Program-made: the position numbers and the translations under genes
Notes under the pieces: generated by a model
Database searches by the model: none
Told to the model about the DNA's origin: nothing
The model's input: only the letters and a program-made list of their open reading frames with translations
Assembly (NCBI GenBank): GCA_947169185.1
Contig: CAMVOS010000006.1
Location: 25,319-89,318 of the forward strand
Length of the DNA stretch: 64,000 nt
Direction: 5' to 3'
DNA from: an uncultured Prevotella sp.
GTDB lineage: Bacteria > Bacteroidota > Bacteroidia > Bacteroidales > Bacteroidaceae
Shown: positions 47,201 to 54,527 of the stretch, piece by piece
Position numbering within the stretch: the stretch's first letter is position 1
Layout of the letters: each line of letters opens with the position of its first letter

Positions 47201-47740
47201 CGTGGCAACGATATTGTGTTGGAAGACAATACCGTTCTCCCCATGTTGCGTAGTCAGAGCATGACAGGCCATTACCTCTGTCTCGCTGACTACTTCGACA
47301 ATCAACTTTCGACTCCTTTAGGACTCTTCACGATTGTCGCCCGTCCTACCGTACAACCCGCAGACGAAGCTGAGCGACTGATGAGTCATGCTATCTGTGC
47401 CCGTTTGTCAGAAGCATGTGCAGAATGGCTGCAACAGACACTTTATGGTCAACAACCTGCTTTGCGTTTGGCTTTTGGCTACGCTACTTGTCCAGACCAC
47501 TCGTTGAAGCGCATCATCTTCGATTTGTTGGATGCTGAACGCCAGCTGGGTATCACGCTTACCGACCACTATTCGATACAACCCTCTACCTCTATCTGCG
47601 GATTCTTCATCTGTCATCCAGAGGCTCGTTACTTCCCCGTAGGACGCATCGATGAGGCACAGCTGGCTGACTATTGCCAACGACGTGGCATCAGCATCTC
47701 TGAAGGTGAACAACTGTTATCGAAATACATTGCCCATTAA
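44243..47740 (+). CDS. metH: Cobalamin-dependent methionine synthase
   Basis: 1165 residues in the normal four-module order: homocysteine-binding barrel (1-320, zinc Cys in GLNCSFG and GGCCGTN), methyltetrahydrofolate-binding barrel (about 340-600, NVGERTNVAGS), cobalamin domain (about 640-880, with His750 in DVHDIGKNIVG as lower ligand) and AdoMet reactivation domain (about 890-1165). It transfers the methyl group from methyl-THF to homocysteine. The ATG at 44243 was preferred to a GTG two codons upstream. metF follows after 17 bases and supplies the substrate. Confidence 0.97.
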   Translation: MDIKASLRQRILILDGAMGTKIQASGLTAESYHLGHFKEWSVSLVGNNDVLCLTAPEVIRKIHEQYIEAGADIITTNTFSANRISQKEYGCENQAREMALSGARIAREAADGKNVFVAGSMGPTSKSLSLASDMNDPGSRNITFDEMAAAYEEQAEALIDGGVDLLLLETCFDALNAKAAIYAIERINERKEIEIPLMVSATINDRSGRTLTGQTLEAFYISISHYPNLLSFGLNCSFGVTDLRPFVEQLSSYLPVHLSLYPNAGLPNEMGEYDELPAYTASHLRQMAEAGLLNIAGGCCGTNEEHIRAISEALKDLQPRALANADQRMWLSGLEPLLVDKETRNFTNVGERTNVAGSRKFARLIAEKQYDEALSVARHQIEGGASIIDINMDDAMLDSQQEMQTFCRYISNDPGVSRAVLMIDSSDWSTVLAGLKNTQGKCIVNSISLKNGEDDFISKAKELRRLGAAVVVMAFDEEGQATTYERKIAIAERAYKLLTGIGLPPQDIIFDVNILSVGTGLKEHQAYGVDFIRAIGWIKKKLPLSKTSGGVSNLSFSFRGNNKVREAMHSVFLYHAIREGLDMAIVNPGMLQVYDDIEPTLLKAVEDVILNTDNEATERLIAIASTVLADSATTPAGSPVGPSWRNNTIEERLTYALSKGDNSHLADDIPEALEKYGRPIDVIEQPLMQAMEHIGLLFGEGKMFLPQVVKSAKVMKDAVAFLQPYIDQEQGAQKTERPCVVLATANGDVHDIGKNIVGIVLGCNGFDVVDLGVMVPNETILEETRKRKPCLVGLSGLITPSLKEMELLCQLFQRKGLTVPIVVGGATTSAVHTAVKLAPLYDGCVVYGGDASQTSLLAKHLQMDAKTTIAQVKAEQQTLRDAYEEHHAPLTPYVEANSKAPRFAYQPATYVPQTSDIIPQLSDILPFIDWRMFLLFWGFKGETLQQLLVNPEAEHTLEEGKQYLQHAIEQQTIQVQTLVHFESAKRRGNDIVLEDNTVLPMLRSQSMTGHYLCLADYFDNQLSTPLGLFTIVARPTVQPADEAERLMSHAICARLSEACAEWLQQTLYGQQPALRLAFGYATCPDHSLKRIIFDLLDAERQLGITLTDHYSIQPSTSICGFFICHPEARYFPVGRIDEAQLADYCQRRGISISEGEQLLSKYIAH

Positions 47741-47757
47741 ATCAAAACAATAGAATC

Positions 47758-48714
47758 ATGAAAGTTATCGACATTCTGAATAGTTCCAAACAACCGTTTG
47801 CCAGCTTCGAACTGGTTCCGCCACTGAAGGGCAGCGACGTCACCCGACTCTATGACAGCATCGATCCTCTGATGGAGTTTGAACCACCGTTTATCAATGT
47901 TACCTGTCATCGTGACGAGGTGGAATACGTGCCTAACAGCAATGGCACCTACACGAAGATGACGTTAGCTAAACGTCCCAGCACCATTGCCATCGTTGCT
48001 GCCATCATGCGACGCTATCCACAACTCGAAATCGTGCCTCACGTCATCTGTGGCGGTGCTTCGCGCAGCAAGGTAGAGAGCGAGTTACTCGACCTGCACT
48101 TTCTGGGCATTCAGAATGTGGTAGCCCTACGTGGCGATGCCATTCCCGGGCAGCGTTTCTTCATTCCAGAACCTGATGGTTTCAGCCACAGTTCAGAACT
48201 GGTGGGGATGATTCATAACCTGAATCATGGCACGTATCTAGACCCGACAGTAAAGAACGGACTGCCGACGAACTTCTGCGTTGGCGTGGCGGCCTATCCG
48301 GAAAAGCACTACGAAGCAGCTAACCTCGATACAGACATCCAAAATCTTAAGCAGAAGGTCGAGGCCGGTGCCGATTATATCGTCACTCAGATGTTCTTCG
48401 ACAACAGCCAGTATTACAGTTTCGTCGATAAGGTGCGCAACGCAGGTATTATGGTTCCTGTGATTCCAGGCTTAAAGCCCATCTCCAGCCAGCGTCAGAT
48501 AGACCTGCTACCTCGTTCGTTCCATATCGACATACCCCAAGCACTGGTCAGCGAGCTCAGCAAAGCCAAGAGTTCGGATGATGCCTATCAGATTGGTATC
48601 GATTGGGCTATCGCGCAGAGTCGCGACTTGCTGGCTCATGGTGCACCAGCCATCCACTACTACACAATGGCAAAGACGGACAATGTTCGGAAGATAGTAA
48701 AAGCCGTCTTTTAA
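47758..48714 (+). CDS. metF: 5,10-methylenetetrahydrofolate reductase
   Basis: 318-residue FAD-dependent TIM-barrel enzyme making 5-methyl-THF for MetH. The start FASFELVPPLKG carries the catalytic Glu. NVTCHRDE, ICGGASRSKVESEL, ALRGDAIPG and VTQMFFDN match the family. Slightly longer than the E. coli protein (296). Its terminator overlaps the rho promoter. Confidence 0.95.
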   Translation: MKVIDILNSSKQPFASFELVPPLKGSDVTRLYDSIDPLMEFEPPFINVTCHRDEVEYVPNSNGTYTKMTLAKRPSTIAIVAAIMRRYPQLEIVPHVICGGASRSKVESELLDLHFLGIQNVVALRGDAIPGQRFFIPEPDGFSHSSELVGMIHNLNHGTYLDPTVKNGLPTNFCVGVAAYPEKHYEAANLDTDIQNLKQKVEAGADYIVTQMFFDNSQYYSFVDKVRNAGIMVPVIPGLKPISSQRQIDLLPRSFHIDIPQALVSELSKAKSSDDAYQIGIDWAIAQSRDLLAHGAPAIHYYTMAKTDNVRKIVKAVF

Positions 48715-48736
48715 GTGATTTATCATTAAAAGGGTT

Positions 48737-48775
48737 AAAAAGATTCTGAAAGATTTGGCATTTCAGAATCTTTTT
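48737..48775 (+). terminator. Intrinsic terminator after metF
   Basis: AAAAAGATTCTGAAA (48737-48751) is a perfect complement of TTTCAGAATCTTTTT (48761-48775) with a 9-base loop, and the T-run forms the 3' arm. It overlaps the rho promoter. Confidence 0.85.
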
Positions 48776-48785
48776 TGTACCTTTG
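48754..48785 (+). promoter_or_regulatory. Promoter of rho, overlapping the metF terminator
   Basis: TTTG at 48754-48757 lies in the terminator loop and TACCTTTG at 48778-48785 directly behind its T-run, 20 bases apart. The leader to the rho ATG is about 98 bases. Confidence 0.75.
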
Positions 48786-48804
48786 CAGTCGAATTTTTGA
48801 AAAC

Positions 48805-48963
48805 ATGACTCCATCACGATGGAGCATTCTTTCCAGAGTTTTCTTATTTCAATCAAGTATTATCATTCACATCACTGTATATAATCACTATGTACACAAA
48901 GGAAGAATTAGAAAAACTACCTATCCCCGAACTCATGGAGATAGCCGCAGAATTAGACATTAA
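48805..48963 (+). other. Possible upstream ORF in the rho leader
   Basis: An ATG at 48805 opens a 52-codon frame that runs over the rho start codon in another frame and ends at 48963. A small hairpin (CTCCAT/ATGGAG, 48809-48824) follows its start. Whether it is translated is unknown. E. coli rho also has a leader peptide and attenuation, but no sequence similarity was seen. Confidence 0.25.
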
Positions 48964-50842
48964 AGTGTCACAGAATGACGAGTTAGAAAATGTCATCTAT
49001 GCTATTCTTGACAAAGCTGCAGAGAATTCAGCGGCAGGTGTTGTAACACCTAAACGCAAGCGCACTCGTATAACAAAAGATAATAGTAAGGTATATACTG
49101 TCAATGGAACTGATGGCGAAAGTCTCGACCCTAAAGCCACAGCTACCAAGAAAAAGAAAAAGCCTTCACTAGACTCATTGTTTGCCGAGCAGGAAGCAGC
49201 AGAACAGGCTGCTTCTGAAAATTCAAAAGCAGCAGAAGAAAAAGAAGATGCAGAAAAACCTGCTCCCAAGAAACGTGGTCGTAAATCCAAGAAGGAATTG
49301 GAAGCTACCGCTGCTGAAGAGGCTAAAGAAATTGAAAAGGCACAAGAGCCCCAAACAAATGAAGCAACCCTTGATTTTAAAGAACAGGAGTCATCAGTGG
49401 ATGCTACTGATATTATTCCTGAAGCAGCACAGGCTTCTGGCAATTCACAGATAAACGAGGAAATGCTTAGCCAGCTGCAAGAAAAAATGGTTCAACATAA
49501 TCAAATAGAAAGTGAGGAACTGATTGACGAAGCAGGGACTGGCGTATGGGAAGGTGATCCTGGCGATGGTAGCGATTTCATCATTACAGTTGACCTGCCT
49601 ATTGAGGATGAAGCAGCCATCCCTACCCTTGACATGTTTGACCGTCCAATGATACAACAGCCTGTTGCCGAGGCTGTAATGCCAATGGATAATCCTGCTA
49701 GCAGAAATGATACGTTTGATTTCGAAGACCTGATAAATGGCAATGGTGTACTCGAAGTGTTGCAGGATGGTTACGGTTTCCTACGTTCCAGCGACTATAA
49801 CTATCTATCATCACCTGATGACATCTACGTGTCACCCCAGCAGATTAAGAAGTATTCCCTGAAAACAGGTGACGTTGTGGAATGCACTGTCCGTCCGCCT
49901 CATGACAATGAGAAATATTTTGCCATGTGCAACGTGAATTACATCAATGGCCGACAACCTCACGAGGTACGCAACCGTGTGGCTTTCGAGCATCTGACAC
50001 CTTTGTTCCCAGAGGAGAAGTTTACGCTTTGTGGTGATAAGGCAACAACAAATCCTTCAGTACGTATTGTTGACCTTTTTGCTCCTATCGGTAAAGGACA
50101 GCGCGCACTCATCGTGGCCCAACCCAAGACTGGTAAAACCATTCTGATGAAAGATATAGCTAACGCTATTGCCGCCAATCACCCTGAGGCATACATCATG
50201 ATGTTGCTCATTGACGAGCGTCCTGAGGAAGTTACAGATATGGCACGTACTGTGAATGCCGAGGTAATTGCCTCGACATTCGATGAACCAGCAGACCGTC
50301 ATGTTAAGATTGCAGGTATCGTATTGGAGAAGGCCAAACGTATGGTTGAATGTGGACATGACGTTGTTATTTTCCTCGATTCTATTACACGTCTGGCTCG
50401 TGCCTACAACACTGTAAGTCCTGCATCTGGTAAAGTTTTGACTGGTGGTGTTGATGCCAATGCGCTGCAGAAGCCTAAGCGTTTCTTTGGTGCTGCCCGT
50501 AACATTGAGGGAGGCGGCTCGTTGACTATCATCGCTACAGCACTTGTAGAAACTGGTTCAAAGATGGATGAAGTGATTTTCGAAGAATTCAAAGGTACAG
50601 GTAATTCTGAGATACAGCTTGACCGCATGCTCTCAAACAAGCGTGTATTCCCTGCTCTCAATCTGGTACAGTCATCTACTCGTCGCGACGACCTGCTGCA
50701 GGATCAAACCACGCTGAACCGCATGTGGATTATGCGCAAGTATATTGCAGAGATGAACCCCATCGAAGCCATGAATACCGTTCGCGACCGTTTGGTACAG
50801 ACACATTCGAACGAAGAATTCCTATTGTCAATGAACGGATAA
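48890..50842 (+). CDS. rho: Transcription termination factor Rho with long disordered insertion
   Basis: 650 residues against 419 in E. coli. The N-terminal Rho_N helices (1-45, [20 protein letters not shown]) are followed by about 230 residues of Lys, Glu, Ala, Gln and Asp-rich low-complexity sequence. The RNA-binding cold-shock-like domain starts near 284 ([16 protein letters not shown]). The ATPase has the P-loop AQPKTGKT near 411, [10 protein letters not shown] and [11 protein letters not shown]. Insertions of this type are common in Bacteroidetes; in B. thetaiotaomicron the Rho insertion has been reported to drive phase separation. Autoregulation through its leader is possible. Confidence 0.96.
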   Translation: MYTKEELEKLPIPELMEIAAELDIKVSQNDELENVIYAILDKAAENSAAGVVTPKRKRTRITKDNSKVYTVNGTDGESLDPKATATKKKKKPSLDSLFAEQEAAEQAASENSKAAEEKEDAEKPAPKKRGRKSKKELEATAAEEAKEIEKAQEPQTNEATLDFKEQESSVDATDIIPEAAQASGNSQINEEMLSQLQEKMVQHNQIESEELIDEAGTGVWEGDPGDGSDFIITVDLPIEDEAAIPTLDMFDRPMIQQPVAEAVMPMDNPASRNDTFDFEDLINGNGVLEVLQDGYGFLRSSDYNYLSSPDDIYVSPQQIKKYSLKTGDVVECTVRPPHDNEKYFAMCNVNYINGRQPHEVRNRVAFEHLTPLFPEEKFTLCGDKATTNPSVRIVDLFAPIGKGQRALIVAQPKTGKTILMKDIANAIAANHPEAYIMMLLIDERPEEVTDMARTVNAEVIASTFDEPADRHVKIAGIVLEKAKRMVECGHDVVIFLDSITRLARAYNTVSPASGKVLTGGVDANALQKPKRFFGAARNIEGGGSLTIIATALVETGSKMDEVIFEEFKGTGNSEIQLDRMLSNKRVFPALNLVQSSTRRDDLLQDQTTLNRMWIMRKYIAEMNPIEAMNTVRDRLVQTHSNEEFLLSMNG

Positions 50843-50843
50843 G

Positions 50844-50912
50844 AATAACAACGGAGTATTTGAAAATAACAACGGAGTATTTGAAAATAACAACGGAGTA
50901 TTTGAAAATAAC
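50844..50912. repeat. Three tandem 21-base repeats after rho
   Basis: Identical units at 50844-50864, 50865-50885 and 50886-50906, each containing AACAACGGAGTATTTG, begin one base after the rho stop. The last partial unit (AATAAC) forms the base of the terminator. Confidence 0.9.
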
Positions 50913-50948
50913 CTGCCCTTATTGAAAAATAAAGGCAGGTTATTTTTT
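50907..50948 (+). terminator. Intrinsic terminator after rho
   Basis: AATAACCTGCC (50907-50917) pairs with GGCAGGTTATT (50934-50944), extendable inward. A run of six Ts follows. It lies between convergent genes and may also act on the minus strand. Confidence 0.85.
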
Positions 50949-50952
50949 CTAT

Positions 50953-51846
50953 TTAGTCACTATAGGCATCCTCACCTATCAGTTCCCGGGCTCCAATGGT
51001 CATTTTTCGCAAATCATACATAGAACCATTATAGATATTAAAGTCTACGTTACCCTTTATTCCTGGCAGACGTCCAACATCTGTATGCTGCCAAAACTTC
51101 CATTTCCCTTGATACTCCACAGAGTCTACATAGTAGTGAGCTATCCAATAAGGATAATCATCAAAGACCGGATCGCTCAGATATCGCGTCTTAAACTTAT
51201 AGTAGGTGTAGATAATGGGCTTCACACCATAGTGTTTTTCAACGATATCAAGCCATTGAAGAACGCTTTGTTTAAATTCCTCGTCAGTCTGATTCTTTGG
51301 TTTATGCTCCACATCAAGTACAGGTGGCAAGTCGCCATTTTCGAGTTTTACCTTACGGATAAAAAATGCAGCTTGTGGTTTAGCTGACGAATGCACACTA
51401 TAGAAATGATATGCACCACGAGTAAAACCGTATTCGCGAGCCTGATAGAAATTATCCTCAAAATTAGGATCAATACGAGTAGACCCTTCAGTAGCCTTAA
51501 TCATGACAAAACGCACCGGAAATTTATCAATCATGCCACGATCCTTAAGTTCCTGCCAATCAATTTTTCCTTGATGATGAGAAATATCTATACCATGAAT
51601 TTCATATCCTTCGGGATAGCTGATGTCGCCATATAGCGCACGCCACCGAAAGCCAAATGGACTAACAAAAATGTAATAAAAGAAGAACACGTAACCAGCA
51701 ACGACAAGACTACCGCCTATCCACCATGCCCATCCGGGCAAATGTTGTAACAGACGAATAAAGACATTCGGACGCCTATGTCGCACAATACTCTGTCGGC
51801 GTCCGGATGTCTGTTTCCTTTTATGTGGGTTGTTCTTCTGAGGCAT
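50953..51846 (-). CDS. GH25 lysozyme, membrane-anchored
   Basis: 297 residues. A very basic N terminus (about 1-35) and one membrane segment (about 39-62) place the GH25 domain (about 84-280) in the periplasm. Catalytic motifs: HGIDISHHQG with Asp, KATEGSTR, AYHFYS and PVLDVEHKP with the catalytic Glu. It should cleave peptidoglycan. The ATG at 51846 was chosen over a TTG just before it. Only three bases separate it from pfp, so it is probably transcribed with that glycolytic gene, an odd pairing. It is related to the GH25 domain at 23.9-24.6 kb. Confidence 0.92.
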   Translation of the reverse strand: MPQKNNPHKRKQTSGRRQSIVRHRRPNVFIRLLQHLPGWAWWIGGSLVVAGYVFFFYYIFVSPFGFRWRALYGDISYPEGYEIHGIDISHHQGKIDWQELKDRGMIDKFPVRFVMIKATEGSTRIDPNFEDNFYQAREYGFTRGAYHFYSVHSSAKPQAAFFIRKVKLENGDLPPVLDVEHKPKNQTDEEFKQSVLQWLDIVEKHYGVKPIIYTYYKFKTRYLSDPVFDDYPYWIAHYYVDSVEYQGKWKFWQHTDVGRLPGIKGNVDFNIYNGSMYDLRKMTIGARELIGEDAYSD

Positions 51847-51849
51847 CAA

Positions 51850-53487
51850 TTATTTTGCCTGCTCGAGAGCAAGAGTTCTGGTAGGCTGATCGCAAACCTC
51901 TGAGGGTCCCCAGTACTGGATAGGACCGGGATAGACATAAGCAGTCTTGCGAGCCCACTCGTCACGATGTGCAGCAAACTCCTTGAACGGTGCACCGTCG
52001 AGCTCAACGAGAGCCTTGCGAATCACAGGCTTCATCTCGCCAGCACGCTTCTCCATGTTCATCATCATCGTGATGGGCACACCACCGGCAATCCACTGCT
52101 CAGCAGGAGCGGTCGTATTCTTCACGATAGCCATGTAACCAGTCTTGCCGTTGGCAATCAGCTGAGCGGCTGAGGTACCGAGAGCATAGCAGTAGTCGGC
52201 GTCGAAGTTAGAAGGCGCTGCGCAGCGTCCCTCGTAGCCGAAGAAATGGTGCTGTGTACCGAACTTACCTACATACTTGCCTTCCTTCTTCATCTTCTCA
52301 AGCTTTTGGGCAACCATTGTTGACAGCAGTTTTTCAGTCTCGATGAGCGATACCTGTACGTTTCCGTGAGGATCGCGGTCCAGGGCCAGCTGACGGGCTA
52401 CACCGACGGGAAGACTGTTGAACACAGCGAGGTTCTCCTCTGTGAGGTGACTCTTAGCGAAGTCTATCTGCTCAGAACGACCCATATCTTTTACCTCAGG
52501 CAAAGCAAGCACATCGTTCAGCTGAGCGATGAGCTTCTTGATAGCAGGGATGAACTCAATGACACCCTCAGGAATAATTACGGTACCAAAGTTGTTACCA
52601 TCAGCAGCACGAGCGGCAACGGCATTGGCGATGTACTCCACGATATCATCGAGGCTCATAGCCTTCTGCTCGATCTCCTCAGAAATCAGACAGATGTTAG
52701 GCTGCGTCTGAAGAGCGCACTCCAGGGCGATGTGAGAAGCCGAACGACCCATCACCTTGATGAAGTGCCAGTATTTGCGGGCTGAGTTACAGTCGCGCTC
52801 AATGTTACCAATCAACTCAGAGTATGTCTTACAAGCGGTATCGAAACCGAAAGAGGTCTCAATCTGCTCGTTCTTCAGGTCGCCATCGATGGTCTTCGGG
52901 CAACCGATCACCTGTACGCCATAGTTCTTGGCAGCATAGTACTCAGCGAGTACGCATGCATTGGTGTTAGAGTCATCGCCACCGATGATCACGATAGCCT
53001 TGATGTCGAGTTCACGGATAATCTCAAGACCCTTCTCGAACTGATCGACCTTCTCCAGCTTCGTACGACCCGAACCAATCATGTCGAAGCCACCAGTGTT
53101 GCGATATTCATCAACGATCTCCTTGGTGAGTTCCATGTAGTTATGATCAACCAGACCACCAGGGCCGAGGATGAAACCATACAGACGGTTCTCAGGATTC
53201 AGCTTCTTAATCTGGTCGAAGAGACCTGTGATAACGTTGTGACCACCAGGAGCCTGACCGCCAGAAAGGATGATACCTACGTTCATCTTCTTGGTATTGG
53301 CCTCAGTAGCGGGCTCGAACTCTACGATAGGCATACCGTAGGTGTTGGGGAACAATTTCTTGATCTCTTCCTGATCGCCCACGCTCTGTGTAGCTGCACC
53401 TTCCTTGATTTTCACTGCGCCCTGAAGAGCCTTAGGCAATTTGGGCTGATAAGCGGCTCTCGCCAATTGCAAAGCACTTTTTTCCAT
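51850..53487 (-). CDS. pfp: Diphosphate-fructose-6-phosphate 1-phosphotransferase
   Basis: 545-residue PPi-dependent phosphofructokinase of the long type. GGDDSNTNA has Asp where ATP enzymes have Gly, and PKTIDGDLKN has the Lys that favours PPi. GGQAPGGHN binds the phosphate donor and MGRSASHIALE the sugar phosphate. It catalyses reversible phosphorylation of fructose 6-phosphate, saving ATP in a fermentative cell. First gene of a two-gene unit with a good promoter upstream. Confidence 0.96.
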   Translation of the reverse strand: MEKSALQLARAAYQPKLPKALQGAVKIKEGAATQSVGDQEEIKKLFPNTYGMPIVEFEPATEANTKKMNVGIILSGGQAPGGHNVITGLFDQIKKLNPENRLYGFILGPGGLVDHNYMELTKEIVDEYRNTGGFDMIGSGRTKLEKVDQFEKGLEIIRELDIKAIVIIGGDDSNTNACVLAEYYAAKNYGVQVIGCPKTIDGDLKNEQIETSFGFDTACKTYSELIGNIERDCNSARKYWHFIKVMGRSASHIALECALQTQPNICLISEEIEQKAMSLDDIVEYIANAVAARAADGNNFGTVIIPEGVIEFIPAIKKLIAQLNDVLALPEVKDMGRSEQIDFAKSHLTEENLAVFNSLPVGVARQLALDRDPHGNVQVSLIETEKLLSTMVAQKLEKMKKEGKYVGKFGTQHHFFGYEGRCAAPSNFDADYCYALGTSAAQLIANGKTGYMAIVKNTTAPAEQWIAGGVPITMMMNMEKRAGEMKPVIRKALVELDGAPFKEFAAHRDEWARKTAYVYPGPIQYWGPSEVCDQPTRTLALEQAK

Positions 53488-53532
53488 TGTATTGAAATGT
53501 TATATTTGATGAATAATTGAAATTTCCGAATG

Positions 53533-53565
53533 CAAAAATACTCTTTTTTTGCGAGAAAACACAAA
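53533..53565 (-). promoter_or_regulatory. Promoter of pfp
   Basis: Minus-strand TATTTTTG (53533-53540) with TTTG (53562-53565) 21 bases upstream. ATG at 53487. Confidence 0.6.
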
Positions 53566-53604
53566 GAAATGCTGCTTTTTAAGTTTTTTTTTTGATGAAA
53601 GTCA

Positions 53605-53633
53605 TTGTATATCGTTTTTTTTTAGTATCTTTG
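53605..53633 (+). promoter_or_regulatory. Promoter of the 53.7-62.1 kb operon
   Basis: TTG (53605-53607), 18 bases, TATCTTTG (53626-53633). The ATG of the first small gene is at 53676, after an AAGGAGAA that resembles a ribosome binding site. Confidence 0.65.
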
Positions 53634-53675
53634 ACCTCAAAAGAAACATTATTCATAATTTAAGGAGAATGAACT

Positions 53676-53939
53676 ATGGCAAATAAAAGACATTTGAAAC
53701 AGACAATCAACTACATCTGCGAAGAACTTTTCGCTGAGTGTGTAGCAGCATCACTTTATGGTCAAAATCGTGAAAGTGCAGAGGCACTCATCTACAGTAC
53801 AATCAAAATGCATAACAACTACATCCGTCGTATTTCTCACCCTGAGCCAGGTATGAGTGCTAAGGCTTATTACAAGGATTTAAGAGAAAAATTTGCTGCA
53901 CAAGCCAGTGAAATCTACGACCAGATTCACAATTTCTAA
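53676..53939 (+). CDS. Small helical protein of unknown function
   Basis: 87 residues, not recognised. It is predicted wholly helical and mixed-charged, with no signal peptide, membrane segment or Cys pair. Features that stand out are INYICEELFAEC and SHPEPGMSAKAYYKDL. It has its own promoter and an unusually good Shine-Dalgarno for this phylum (AAGGAG, 53662-53667), which suggests strong expression. The acyltransferase gene follows after 30 bases. The codon pattern and length support a real gene. Confidence 0.85.
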   Translation: MANKRHLKQTINYICEELFAECVAASLYGQNRESAEALIYSTIKMHNNYIRRISHPEPGMSAKAYYKDLREKFAAQASEIYDQIHNF

Positions 53940-53969
53940 CGCACGGATTAACAAACAACGACAAACAAT

Positions 53970-54524
53970 ATGTTACAATCATTCTGCCGATGGCTGTTAT
54001 ACAAACGTATGGGGTGGACAGCTGAGGTAACAGAAGCACACCCCAATAAGTTTATTATATGCCTGGCCCCTCATACTAGCAACTGGGACTTTCTCATTGG
54101 GCAACTATACAGTAAGAGTACTGGTCTGAAGAGCAATTTCCTCATGAAGAAGGAATGGTTCTTTTGGCCTCTTGGTCCTATATTCCGTCGTATGGGTGGC
54201 ATTCCCGTATGGCGTTCCAAGCACACTAGTATGACAGATAATCTTGCTGAGACGGCGAAGAAATCATCTGTATTCCAGTTGTGTATAACACCAGAAGGCA
54301 CTCGCAAACTGAATCCTGAATGGAAACGCGGCTTCTACTATATCGCCCAAAAGGCTGGAATTCCCATTCTGCTCTATGGTGTCGACTATGAGAAGAAATT
54401 AATCCGTTGCACCAAGACAATTGTGCCTAATGGTGATATTGAGGAACAAATGCGAGAAATCAAACATTATTTTAAAGACTTCAAAGGGCGCTACCCCGAG
54501 AACTTTACCATAGGGGAGGTGTAA
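53970..54524 (+). CDS. Lysophospholipid acyltransferase family protein (PlsC-like)
   Basis: 184 residues. APHTSNWDF contains the acyltransferase HX4D motif, and ITPEGTRK the second conserved block that binds the acceptor phosphate. GGIPVWRSK lies between. The protein is shorter than E. coli PlsC (245) and lacks a clear N-terminal membrane helix, so it may be a peripheral 1-acylglycerol-phosphate acyltransferase or an acyltransferase for another lipid. The amidase gene begins three bases after it. Confidence 0.88.
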   Translation: MLQSFCRWLLYKRMGWTAEVTEAHPNKFIICLAPHTSNWDFLIGQLYSKSTGLKSNFLMKKEWFFWPLGPIFRRMGGIPVWRSKHTSMTDNLAETAKKSSVFQLCITPEGTRKLNPEWKRGFYYIAQKAGIPILLYGVDYEKKLIRCTKTIVPNGDIEEQMREIKHYFKDFKGRYPENFTIGEV

Positions 54525-54527
54525 CGC

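Noticed and set aside
50844..50906. CRISPR-like repeats after rho
   Set aside because: The units are directly tandem with no spacers.
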